DNA of 21,760 nt, taken from positions 1 through 21,760 of the IMG/VR virus record IMGVR_UViG_3300022562_000559. One strand, given 5' to 3'. This document shows, piece by piece, positions 11,981 through 18,724 of this stretch (positions within the stretch are counted from its first letter, which is position 1; the number at the start of each line of letters is the position of its first letter). This DNA comes from a virus. The translations under genes were made by a program, and so were the position numbers. Under the pieces are notes generated by a model, which was not told the origin of the DNA, did no database searches, and saw only the letters and a program-made list of their open reading frames with translations.

Positions 11981-13006
11981 ATGGCAAACGAACTCACTCT
12001 CCCTGCGGGCTTTGGCCCTCTGCCAGCGGCTTTTGCTGGCGACACCGGGAGCAACGACGACCTGGGCGCGGGCGTCGCCTCCTCCTATGCCGTCGTCGGC
12101 TACCGCGGCAAAGTCTGGTCGATCAAGTACCAAGGCGACGAGAAACAGCTGATGCGCGAAGACGGTGACGGTCCGCGCAACTCGATCGAAGTCATCCTCG
12201 TCAAGTCGTCCCCGGCGATCTCGAAGATCTTCTACCGCGCCGGCTACGTCGAAGGGTCCAATGCCGCGCCCGACTGCTGGTCGGCCAACGGACAAGTCCC
12301 CGATGGCTCCGTACTGAACAAGGTCAGCCCGACATGCGCGACCTGCCCGATGAACGCTTGGGGGTCCAGGGTTACCGAGGCAGGTAAACAGAACAAGGCG
12401 TGCGCCGACAGCCGCCGCGTGGCCGTCGTACCCCTGAACGACATCCACAATGAACTGTTCGGCGGTCCGATGCTGCTGCGTATTCCTGCAGCCTCGCTGA
12501 AGGACCTGAAGGCATACGGCACGCTGCTCGACAGCCATGGGTTCAAGTATTACGCCGCGGCCACCCGTGTGTCGTTCGACCCGGCAGAAGCCTTCCCCAA
12601 GATGGTGTTCACCGCCCTGCGGTCGCTCACCAACGAAGAGGCGTCGCTGATCAAGGAACTTCGGGAAGATCCGCGCACTCGCACGGTTCTGAACGAAGAT
12701 CTCGCAGCGGCGCAGGCGGCAGCGACTGCTGCTGCGACCGTGGCATCGTCGCCCTTTGGACAGCCCGTGGGTGGCGCTGCGCCGGCTGACGATGGCCAGG
12801 CGAAGCCCAAGGAAGCCGAGAAGCCCAAGGAAACGGCAAAACCGATGGCTGACCCGTTCGCCACGAAACCGCAGACGGCCCAACCGACCCAGGCCGCTAC
12901 GGAGACCGCCGCCCCCGCCAAGACCGAGACCACTTCGGTTGTCGAGGTCGAAAGCGGCGGCGACGCACCCGACTCGTTCGAGGATCTGCTCGACAGCATT
13001 CTGTAA
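11981..13006 (+). CDS. Putative ssDNA-binding protein with Zn site and acidic tail, 341 aa
   Basis: ATG 11981 is placed by AGAGGTAACC. Residues 30-160 are beta-rich with C99, C119-x-x-C122 and C141, which could bind one zinc ion. From about 235 the chain becomes a low-complexity Ala/Pro/Lys/Thr linker, and it ends in an acidic amphipathic tip DSFEDLLDSIL. A globular OB-like part, flexible linker and acidic tail is the architecture of SSB, T7 gp2.5 and T4 gp32 proteins, where the tail recruits replication partners. Its place between the helicase and primase genes fits. The OB fold itself cannot be seen by eye, so function is inferred. A palindrome is in frame at 12371 and a hairpin terminator follows. 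Confidence 0.7.
   Translation: MANELTLPAGFGPLPAAFAGDTGSNDDLGAGVASSYAVVGYRGKVWSIKYQGDEKQLMREDGDGPRNSIEVILVKSSPAISKIFYRAGYVEGSNAAPDCWSANGQVPDGSVLNKVSPTCATCPMNAWGSRVTEAGKQNKACADSRRVAVVPLNDIHNELFGGPMLLRIPAASLKDLKAYGTLLDSHGFKYYAAATRVSFDPAEAFPKMVFTALRSLTNEEASLIKELREDPRTRTVLNEDLAAAQAAATAAATVASSPFGQPVGGAAPADDGQAKPKEAEKPKETAKPMADPFATKPQTAQPTQAATETAAPAKTETTSVVEVESGGDAPDSFEDLLDSIL
12371..12388. repeat. 18-bp dispersed palindrome inside SSB-like gene
   Basis: GTTACC-GAGGCA-GGTAAA, 11 of 12, encoding VTEAGK at residues 131-136, between the paired cysteines and the last cysteine of the putative zinc site. Confidence 0.8.
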
Positions 13007-13017
13007 CGCATCGGCTG

Positions 13018-13043
13018 GGGGGCTCTCACCAACGGGAGCCCCC
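13018..13043 (+). terminator. Probable intrinsic terminator or attenuator
   Basis: GGGGGCTC (13018-13025) pairs with GAGCCCCC (13036-13043) across a 10-nt loop, and a short CTTT at 13053-13056 is the only T-rich stretch. It lies in the 63-bp gap between the SSB-like gene and primase gene and could lower primase expression relative to SSB. Confidence 0.6.
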
Positions 13044-13069
13044 GTCAACTATCTTTAGGGGATCGGACA

Positions 13070-15931
13070 GTGCTTGAGCATGCACGTATGTTTCTTGCCC
13101 GAGTTATGCCTGAGAATTTCGGGCCGGGCGCTTACATCAACGTCCATTGGGCCGGACCGGCCAAGGACGACCCTTCGAAGAAATTTTGGGATGGCCGGGC
13201 CTGCGAGACGATCGACGATGCAGTCCGCACCATCGCATGGGCGAACACGCTGGGGCAGAAGGACATCTATGTTTGCATGAGCCTTCAGGCGAAATGCGAA
13301 GAGAAGGTGTCAACCAAGGGCAACGTCTACAAGCGAGCCCTGCGGCTGGCCGAAGACGTCGTGGCCATCCGCTCGCTTTTCATCGACGTAGACGTCAAGC
13401 CAGGCGCGTATGAAACAACCGATGCGGCCATGGAGGCCCTGCGGGCCTTTGTCGAGGCCACCGGCATGCCCATACCCTCTGCCGTTGTCATGTCGGGTTC
13501 TGGCGGCTTCCACGTCCATTGGGCGCTGGACCGCGACCTCACTCGTGCCGAATGGCAAGAGTTTTCATACCGGCTCGCGGCCGCAACCTTGGCCACCGGC
13601 CTGCAGACAGACAGCCAGTGCACCATCGACTCGGCGCGCATCCTGCGTGTACCTGGAACGCTGAACCATAAGCATGAGGTACCCCGCGAGGTAACTCTGT
13701 TCAGCCTCGGGGACCGGGTCAGCACCGATCAGGTCGTGGCCGCGCTGTCCAAGTACGATCCCGTGGCAGCGCCGGCTCCGGCCAACCACTTCCCCGAGAA
13801 CGATGATCTCGGCGCGAACATGCCCGTCGGTCCCATAGATATTACCCTGGAGACGGCGGCCAAGAACTGCCCGTTCATCGGGCGGACCGTCGACACAGGC
13901 GGGAAGGACAACACGCAGCCCTTGTGGTTCCTGACCGCCAGCATCGCAACATTCCTTCGTGAGAAACGTGACGCGCTGCACCTGATGTCGAACCAGCACC
14001 CCGGGTACACGCCTGTTGAAACAGACAGGCTGTACGACCGGGTCGAGGCGACCAAGTTGAAAAGGGATATCGGATGGCCCAAATGCCAGAAGATCGCCCT
14101 GTCAGGAGCGCCCGAGTGTGCAAGCTGCCCCCTTCTGGCGCAGAACAAATCCCCCCTGAACTTCTCGACAAACGACCACAATATCGCCGCTGATATCGAC
14201 GCCACGCTCCCGAAGCAGTATGTTAGGACGAAGGACGGGACGATCCATGTCAAGACGGTTGACGATGATGGTACTCAACTCCTCATCCCGATATCGCACT
14301 ATCCCATCCTCAACGGATGGCTCTCGAATAACCCGTGGACATTCCACCTTGTCACCAAGGACGAGCACGATCGTCGTGTCGTTATGGAGGTACCTACCGA
14401 GGTAATCACCGGGAAGGACGGCTTCAGCAAGTATCTCGGGGCCAACGGCTTCTTCCTGACCGACAAGCAGTACAAGATCATGAAGGAGTTTTTCGTGTCC
14501 TGGATACAGAAGCTGCAGACCCACAAGGAGCGCGTGATCTCATCGGCGCCGTTCGGATGGTCAATCGTCGACAGTCGCATCGAGGGCTTCGCCTACGGTG
14601 GCAGGGTGTGGATGCCATCGGGTGACCGTCCGGCTGCCAACCCCAACCCCGTGCTGCAGGCGCAGTATTCCCCGAGGGGCGAGGATCAATACTGGAGAGA
14701 GGCGGCGCGCATCGTCTACTCGCAGAAACGGCCGGAACTGGATGCCATCCTCGCCGTCGCCTTCGCCGCGCCGCTGGTGCGCTTCACCGGCTTCCAGGGC
14801 CTCATCCTCAACGCTTTCAGCGCCGAGTCTGGCATCGGTAAGACCACGGCCATGAAAGTGGCCCAGGCAATGTGGGCGCATCCCGTGCTCGCCATGCAGG
14901 GCCTGAACGACACGACCAACGCGGTCATCAACAAGGCGGGTCAGATCCGCTGCCTTCCGATGATGTGGGACGAAATCAAGGGCGAGCAGCAAACCCGGAA
15001 GTTTTGCTCCATCGTGTTCGACGTCACGGGAGGCAAGGAGAAGTCCCGCCTGAACTCCGACTCGACCCTGAAGATGTCCGGCCTGTGGAATACCCTGCTG
15101 GTGTCAGCATCCAACGACAGCATCATCGACAGCATGGCGGCATTCGCGGGGTCGACAACGGCCGGCCTGTACCGCGTGTTCGAATACGTCGTGAAGAAGC
15201 CTGCGAACCCCCTGCAGAACGTCGGTGTGGTGCAGCGGTTGCTCGGCCTGCTGGATGACAACTTCGGCCACGCCGGCATGGTCTATGCCAAGTTTCTCGG
15301 TCAAAACCACAAGCGCGTGTCCGAGGAAGTCGCGGCCATGCAGGACCATCTGATCGCCGACCTGAAGGCCGACAGCGACGAACGCCTGTGGATGGGTACC
15401 CTGGCTGTCCTGATCAAGGGTGCCGACTACGCCAACGAGCTCGGGCTCCTCTCGATCGACACCGCCGCGCTGAAAAATTTCCTGTTGTCCGTGCTGGCGC
15501 ACATGCGAAACGAGATCAAGAACTCGCCAGTGGACATGAACAACGACATGAGCGTGTCGAGTGTACTGGCTGAGATCCTGTCCGAGACGCGGGCGCGCAA
15601 CACGCTGGTGACGAGCCGGGTGTGGGTCGGTCGCGGCAAGCCGCCGAAGGGGTCCGTGGCAATCAAGTGCGATGTCTCGCGCCTCGACAACATCGTCGTG
15701 CAGATCGGGAAGGAGGACAAGCTGATCCGCATCAGCTCGACTTTTCTGACTAGGTGGATGGCTGACCGCGGGTATTCCCGCAGCACGTTCGTGTCGAAGC
15801 TGGAGCGCGAGTTTGGCCTGCAGAAGATCAACGGGAAGCTCGGCGGCGGCACCGAACTGTCCTGCGCCATGGAGCACATCCTCGAGCTCGACGGCAACCA
15901 TCCAAAACTCGCTGCCCTGCTGGATCTGTAA
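13070..15931 (+). CDS. Primase-helicase fusion (AEP-type primase plus P-loop ATPase)
   Basis: A 953-residue protein. GTG 13070 is chosen, with AGGGG about 8 bp upstream; ATG 13088 is an alternative. The N-terminal third resembles archaeo-eukaryotic/RepB-type primases: metal-binding D106-x-D108 in FIDVDV, S-G-S-G-G-F-H148-V-H150-W, and R-I-L-R-V-P-G-T-L-N-H-K. Cysteines C267, C339, C350 and C353 (ECASC) could form a zinc or Fe-S site after the catalytic core. The C-terminal half has Walker A ESGIGKTT (K591), Walker B MMWDE (D634-E635) and a DUF927-like arrangement (NxTT...NSDSTLKMSG). It likely primes and unwinds at the fork with the family A polymerase. Palindromes at 13678 and 14389 use another phase. 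Confidence 0.9.
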   Translation: MLEHARMFLARVMPENFGPGAYINVHWAGPAKDDPSKKFWDGRACETIDDAVRTIAWANTLGQKDIYVCMSLQAKCEEKVSTKGNVYKRALRLAEDVVAIRSLFIDVDVKPGAYETTDAAMEALRAFVEATGMPIPSAVVMSGSGGFHVHWALDRDLTRAEWQEFSYRLAAATLATGLQTDSQCTIDSARILRVPGTLNHKHEVPREVTLFSLGDRVSTDQVVAALSKYDPVAAPAPANHFPENDDLGANMPVGPIDITLETAAKNCPFIGRTVDTGGKDNTQPLWFLTASIATFLREKRDALHLMSNQHPGYTPVETDRLYDRVEATKLKRDIGWPKCQKIALSGAPECASCPLLAQNKSPLNFSTNDHNIAADIDATLPKQYVRTKDGTIHVKTVDDDGTQLLIPISHYPILNGWLSNNPWTFHLVTKDEHDRRVVMEVPTEVITGKDGFSKYLGANGFFLTDKQYKIMKEFFVSWIQKLQTHKERVISSAPFGWSIVDSRIEGFAYGGRVWMPSGDRPAANPNPVLQAQYSPRGEDQYWREAARIVYSQKRPELDAILAVAFAAPLVRFTGFQGLILNAFSAESGIGKTTAMKVAQAMWAHPVLAMQGLNDTTNAVINKAGQIRCLPMMWDEIKGEQQTRKFCSIVFDVTGGKEKSRLNSDSTLKMSGLWNTLLVSASNDSIIDSMAAFAGSTTAGLYRVFEYVVKKPANPLQNVGVVQRLLGLLDDNFGHAGMVYAKFLGQNHKRVSEEVAAMQDHLIADLKADSDERLWMGTLAVLIKGADYANELGLLSIDTAALKNFLLSVLAHMRNEIKNSPVDMNNDMSVSSVLAEILSETRARNTLVTSRVWVGRGKPPKGSVAIKCDVSRLDNIVVQIGKEDKLIRISSTFLTRWMADRGYSRSTFVSKLEREFGLQKINGKLGGGTELSCAMEHILELDGNHPKLAALLDL
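13678..13695. repeat. 18-bp dispersed palindrome inside primase gene
   Basis: GGTACC-CCGCGA-GGTAAC, 11 of 12. Read in the alternative open phase (VPREVT). Confidence 0.8.
14389..14406. repeat. 18-bp dispersed palindrome inside primase gene
   Basis: GGTACC-TACCGA-GGTAAT, 10 of 12. Same alternative phase as the copy at 13678 (VPTEVI), with the same GGTACC left arm. Confidence 0.7.
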
Positions 15932-16167
15932 TGCCAGGCTCAAGGAAACGCCTGCTCCCCTATATCGAGTGGCTCCGGGAACAGGGCTGCGGAATACTAG
16001 GGGTTACCCGGCAGGGTAAACACTTGAAACAACACATTGAATACCGAGGAGAAGAGCGATGGGTCCTCATTTCATGGTCACCATCAGACCGCCGTGAGTT
16101 TTGCAATTGGAAGTCAGACACGAAAAAACTTCTACGGGAGATAGACGATGGCAAGCATGAAGCGTAA
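15931..16167 (+). CDS. Small phage protein, 78 aa
   Basis: TAATG overlap with the primase stop gives ATG 15931. The product reads MPGSRKRLLPYIEWLREQG, then VTRQGKHLKQHIEYRGEER, WVLISWSPSDRREF and WKSDTKKLLREID. The GKHLK and SPSDRR elements occur in a widespread small phage family of unknown role that often accompanies primases. Basic character suggests nucleic-acid binding (inference). It holds the in-frame palindrome at 16003 and overlaps the next gene by 20 bp. Confidence 0.8.
   Translation: MPGSRKRLLPYIEWLREQGCGILGVTRQGKHLKQHIEYRGEERWVLISWSPSDRREFCNWKSDTKKLLREIDDGKHEA
16003..16020. repeat. 18-bp dispersed palindrome inside small gene
   Basis: GTTACC-CGGCAG-GGTAAA, 11 of 12, encoding VTRQGK, immediately before the conserved KHLK segment. 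Confidence 0.8.
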
Positions 16168-16333
16168 GACGACGAAAATCCGGTTCACCCCGCTCACCAC
16201 GATGCTGATTGGATTATCGGATGAGCACATCGCGGCACTGTACCGGGTGGCCAAAACAAGAGGCAGAGCATTCTTTACGGACCCCTATAACATGATGGAA
16301 CTCCGTGAAGAACTTAGAAAGAGGAACATGTAA
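16148..16333 (+). CDS. Small basic phage protein, 61 aa
   Basis: ATG 16148 follows GGGAG (16135-16139) and overlaps the upstream gene by 20 bp; ATG 16157 is a possible later start. The product is rich in Arg, Lys and Met, with KRKTTKIRFTPLTTML and a C-terminal helix MMELREELRKRNM. No recognised domain. TAATG overlap couples it to the HTH gene at 16333, so it may act with that protein. Function unknown. Confidence 0.65.
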   Translation: MASMKRKTTKIRFTPLTTMLIGLSDEHIAALYRVAKTRGRAFFTDPYNMMELREELRKRNM

Positions 16334-16842
16334 TGTTGATCACAAAACGTCGCTACGAGCAGGTAGACGAGCTCCTGGCGCAGGGGAAAAGTCGTCGAGA
16401 AGTTGCCGATGAACTCGGCGTATCGCTCAACACCGTCCATTCGATGGTGCGATACAAGAAGGAAGTCGAAGCTGGTGACAGCTCCAACGGCTACAAGGTC
16501 GAGGGGCGCGCGCAGAAAGTCGCCGAACTCCGCAAACAAGGGCTGACCTTTGATGCGATCGGCGAGAAACTCGGCTGCAGTGCGGACGGCGCCCGCAGGT
16601 CGTACAGGTCAGCCGTCGACAGGGGGCTCATCGAACCGGTGTGGAGGTTCCGGCCAGGCCGGACAGCACATCACGTCGTGAGAACGAGCAACGTGCCCCG
16701 CGGCCGCGTGACCGACATACTGGAGGAACTCCCTGCGGATATCGGACGGGAACTGGTGAAACTTACCCCGGTAGGTAAAGCCATCACGGCCGGCCTGATC
16801 ATCGTTCTGAAGGCTTACTTCGACCAGCTGAACAAGGACTAG
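16333..16842 (+). CDS. Double helix-turn-helix DNA-binding protein, 169 aa
   Basis: TAATG overlap fixes the start. Two HTH units in tandem: residues 8-42 (YEQVDELLAQGKSRREVAD then ELGVSLNTVHSMVRYKK) and 61-94 (QKVAELRKQGLTFDAIGEK then LGCSADGARRSYRSAV). Both resemble resolvase or sigma-factor region 4 type tri-helical units. A basic linker (RPGRTAHHVVRTSNVPRGRV) and a hydrophobic C-terminal helix (about 148-162, possibly oligomerisation) follow. It is the last gene of the rightward block and carries a palindrome at 16762. A tandem HTH could contact both arms of the 18-bp element, so it is my preferred candidate binder among the genes visible here, though untested. Confidence 0.8.
   Translation: MLITKRRYEQVDELLAQGKSRREVADELGVSLNTVHSMVRYKKEVEAGDSSNGYKVEGRAQKVAELRKQGLTFDAIGEKLGCSADGARRSYRSAVDRGLIEPVWRFRPGRTAHHVVRTSNVPRGRVTDILEELPADIGRELVKLTPVGKAITAGLIIVLKAYFDQLNKD
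16762..16779. repeat. 18-bp dispersed palindrome inside HTH gene
   Basis: CTTACC-CCGGTA-GGTAAA, 10 of 12, encoding LTPVGK in frame. It is the last copy on the rightward-transcribed part. Confidence 0.75.
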
Positions 16843-16861
16843 TGGCTCCTCCAGGAGCCAC
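16842..16861. terminator. Convergent-junction hairpin, probable bidirectional terminator
   Basis: GTGGCTCC (16842-16849), loop TCCA and GGAGCCAC (16854-16861) form a perfect 8-bp stem in the 26-bp space between the two opposing stop codons. Clear T-tracts are missing on both sides, so efficiency is uncertain, but position favours a two-way terminator between the early and virion blocks. Confidence 0.7.
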
Positions 16862-16868
16862 ACCATTC

Positions 16869-17660
16869 CTACTGCTCGTAGGTCAGGATCGAATAACCCG
16901 GCGTCGGGTTGGTGCTTACCCGGGTCAAGGTTATGTCGCCTGCCGTAGCCGGGCCACGGATGATCCCGAACTCCGGCCCGCCATACCAGTTGCCTCGACT
17001 TCTCGCAATGAAGGAGGCTCCGCCGCCGAGGGCGGTAATGACCGTGCTGGTGTTATCTGGCGTATAGGTTGAATCATAAATCAAAATTGCGTTCGCAGGC
17101 ATTGCGATCGTTGCAACGTTTGCGGTCCAAGTTGGAATGGTATGCGTCCCTGGAATCCACCGGCCCGGCAGAAACGCCAGCAACGTTCCGATGAAATCGC
17201 TCTGCTGCGCCGGCGCCGTAAATTCCATAGAGGTAATCTGCGAGGGCTTCAGGCCCGGAGACCAGCAATAGGTAATGGCGTTGTCGTAGGCCGCGGCACT
17301 TGTCCCTTGGTGGTTCTCGACAATCGCAACCGGCGTCTGAGCAACCCCGTTGAACTTGGGGCTCACTGCGGCCAGTTCGCCATTGCCCTTAGAGCCGGAG
17401 AAAAACAGCCCCGTAACTCCCGTCACATGGTCGGCATTTACCGCGACCGAGTTCGGAGTCCATACGGTGGGCTGCGGTCCCGATGCAATATTCGATATGT
17501 TCTCTCCGACAGCCGACCTGTCAAAGTGATGGAAGTTATCCCCCTCTCCAACCTGTATCGAAGAAACATATTTCGCGTAGTTGTTTTGAAGTTCATCCAA
17601 AACATCAGAGACTCTCATTGTAGGTGCCGTGGAAACCGCCGGCATAAACGGAAAGGTCAT
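16869..17660 (-). CDS. Putative virion/tail appendage protein, 263 aa
   Basis: The last gene of the leftward block, starting at ATG 17660, which overlaps the upstream stop as ATGA. The N-terminus has a helical VSDVLDELQNNYAKYVSS segment and the remainder is Gly/Thr/Ser/Ala-rich and beta-like (GVTGLFFSGSKGNGE, GLKPSQITSMEF, TALGGGASFIARSRGNWYGG). Such composition and position beside a fibre-like gene suit a tail or fibre-tip protein or receptor-binding module. No recognised domain, so virion assignment rests on context and composition. No signal peptide is seen. Confidence 0.65.
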   Translation of the reverse strand: MTFPFMPAVSTAPTMRVSDVLDELQNNYAKYVSSIQVGEGDNFHHFDRSAVGENISNIASGPQPTVWTPNSVAVNADHVTGVTGLFFSGSKGNGELAAVSPKFNGVAQTPVAIVENHQGTSAAAYDNAITYCWSPGLKPSQITSMEFTAPAQQSDFIGTLLAFLPGRWIPGTHTIPTWTANVATIAMPANAILIYDSTYTPDNTSTVITALGGGASFIARSRGNWYGGPEFGIIRGPATAGDITLTRVSTNPTPGYSILTYEQ

Positions 17661-18439
17661 TGGAGCTTTACCACTGTCCCGGAAACACCATTGGTAGTCT
17701 TGACGATCATGAACTGGAACGCGTCTCCGTTCGTTGTCGAAAGCGCATCGCCCAGGATATTATCGAATCCCGACATGGTTATCGTCCCGGCAGATGCGTT
17801 GTTGAGTATGTCGATGACCATCGTGTAATGCCCGGAGGCAGTGGGCGCCGCAAGGGTGAACGCACCGCCATTTGTGATGGTGCGAATGTTCCCCGTGGTG
17901 GGGTCGGGCGTATAGGTGCCCGAGGACTGCGTGCCGTCATCCACCGCCGTGGTCGTGACTCCGGTAGCGAACCCCGAAACGTTGTATCCTGCGATGGTGC
18001 CGATCGACAGGAGCGTCTTCTGCGCCGCTGCGTCGGCAGCTTTCACCATGGCCAGGCCAGCCGTGGTTGTGCCCATCGTGGTCAAGGCAGCGTCGCCGTT
18101 GACGTCGTCGAGCACTGTCCGCATGAACGGACTCAGAGTCGTGATGTCGACCGTCGTGGCGCCGGTGAAGTACGGCAGCTTGTCAGTCGTAGGGCTCAGG
18201 GCACTGAGAGCCGTCAGGGTGGTGTTCTTCTGCTGCACGTCGAGGCTGGCCCTCGCCGTCGCCGCGGTGGACCCCCCGGTACCGCCAAGCGCGACGCTGC
18301 GCACATTGGTCTCCAGTGTGGTGGTGCGGTTACCCAGCGAGGTAATCGCAGCCGTGGCAGCGGATGTCTCCACTGCGTTGGCGTTGACCTTGGCTCGGAT
18401 CGAGCTAAGGCTCTCAAGGTTGTTGAAACTGTCGGCCAT
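17657..18439 (-). CDS. Putative tail fibre/collar-like protein, 260 aa
   Basis: ATG 18439 is preceded on its strand by AGAGGTAG. The N-terminal part is a helical coiled segment (residues 5-45, NNLESLSSIRAKVNANAVE then TSAATAAITSLGNRTTTLE), followed by VALGGTGGSTAATARASLDV (about 48-67), a motif typical of phage tail fibres. Thr/Gly/Ala-rich repeats end in a beta region (TMVIDILNNASAGTITMSGF). Trimeric fibre assembly is typical for such sequences (known for the class, inferred here). It carries a palindrome at 18329. It is coupled to the next gene downstream by ATGA. Confidence 0.75.
   Translation of the reverse strand: MADSFNNLESLSSIRAKVNANAVETSAATAAITSLGNRTTTLETNVRSVALGGTGGSTAATARASLDVQQKNTTLTALSALSPTTDKLPYFTGATTVDITTLSPFMRTVLDDVNGDAALTTMGTTTAGLAMVKAADAAAQKTLLSIGTIAGYNVSGFATGVTTTAVDDGTQSSGTYTPDPTTGNIRTITNGGAFTLAAPTASGHYTMVIDILNNASAGTITMSGFDNILGDALSTTNGDAFQFMIVKTTNGVSGTVVKLQ
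18329..18346. repeat. 18-bp dispersed palindrome inside fibre gene
   Basis: GTTACC-CAGCGA-GGTAAT on the plus strand, 11 of 12. On the coding strand it reads ATTACC...GGTAAC and encodes ITSLGN in the usual phase. Spacer identical to the copy at 19076. Confidence 0.8.
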
Positions 18440-18444
18440 GGGAT

Positions 18445-18723
18445 CTACCTCTCACTGCGCCAGGCGCGGTTTTTGCTTTTCGGTATTGCTTCGAGGTTAC
18501 TACGGGCGTTGGAACCACCGCTCCGCAGGGGGACCTTGTGGTTAACGTCCTTCCCGTCTCCCTTTTTGACGACGCCCTCTTTCATGAGCTTACGTCTTGC
18601 CTGGTCGTTCTTGACTCTTTTGGCGATATTCTCAGGGCGATGATTGTAGCCCTTCACCTGACGGGTGATTTGACCGGGTGTGCGGTGCGACTTCGGGTCG
18701 CGCTTTTCACCATTCTCAGCCAC
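18445..18723 (-). CDS. Small HNH-like phage protein, 92 aa
   Basis: I chose GTG 18723, 2 bp after the stop of the upstream gene and preceded on the coding strand by GAGGAG within that gene. The longer reading from 18843 overlaps the upstream gene by about 120 bp and is less likely. The N-terminal half is very basic (residues 1-50). The C-terminal half has KDVNHKVPLRSGGSNARSN and LEAIPKSKNRAW, the H-x-x-P-L-x-x-G-G-x-N...N-L pattern of HNH folds (H62, N76). The third His is replaced (KNR), so catalysis is doubtful. It may be a structural or DNA-associated virion protein. Assignment is by motif recall. Confidence 0.65.
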   Translation of the reverse strand: MAENGEKRDPKSHRTPGQITRQVKGYNHRPENIAKRVKNDQARRKLMKEGVVKKGDGKDVNHKVPLRSGGSNARSNLEAIPKSKNRAWRSER

Positions 18724-18724
18724 G

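Noticed and set aside
11801-13048. Minus-strand open frame of 415 codons opposite the SSB-like gene
   Set aside because: Low-complexity Arg/Gly-rich product, antisense to a gene with a good ribosome binding site and fitting operon spacing.
16915-16934. Additional palindrome copy at the end of the 16869 gene (CTTACC...GGTTAT)
   Set aside because: The spacer would be 8 bp, against exactly 6 bp in all accepted copies.
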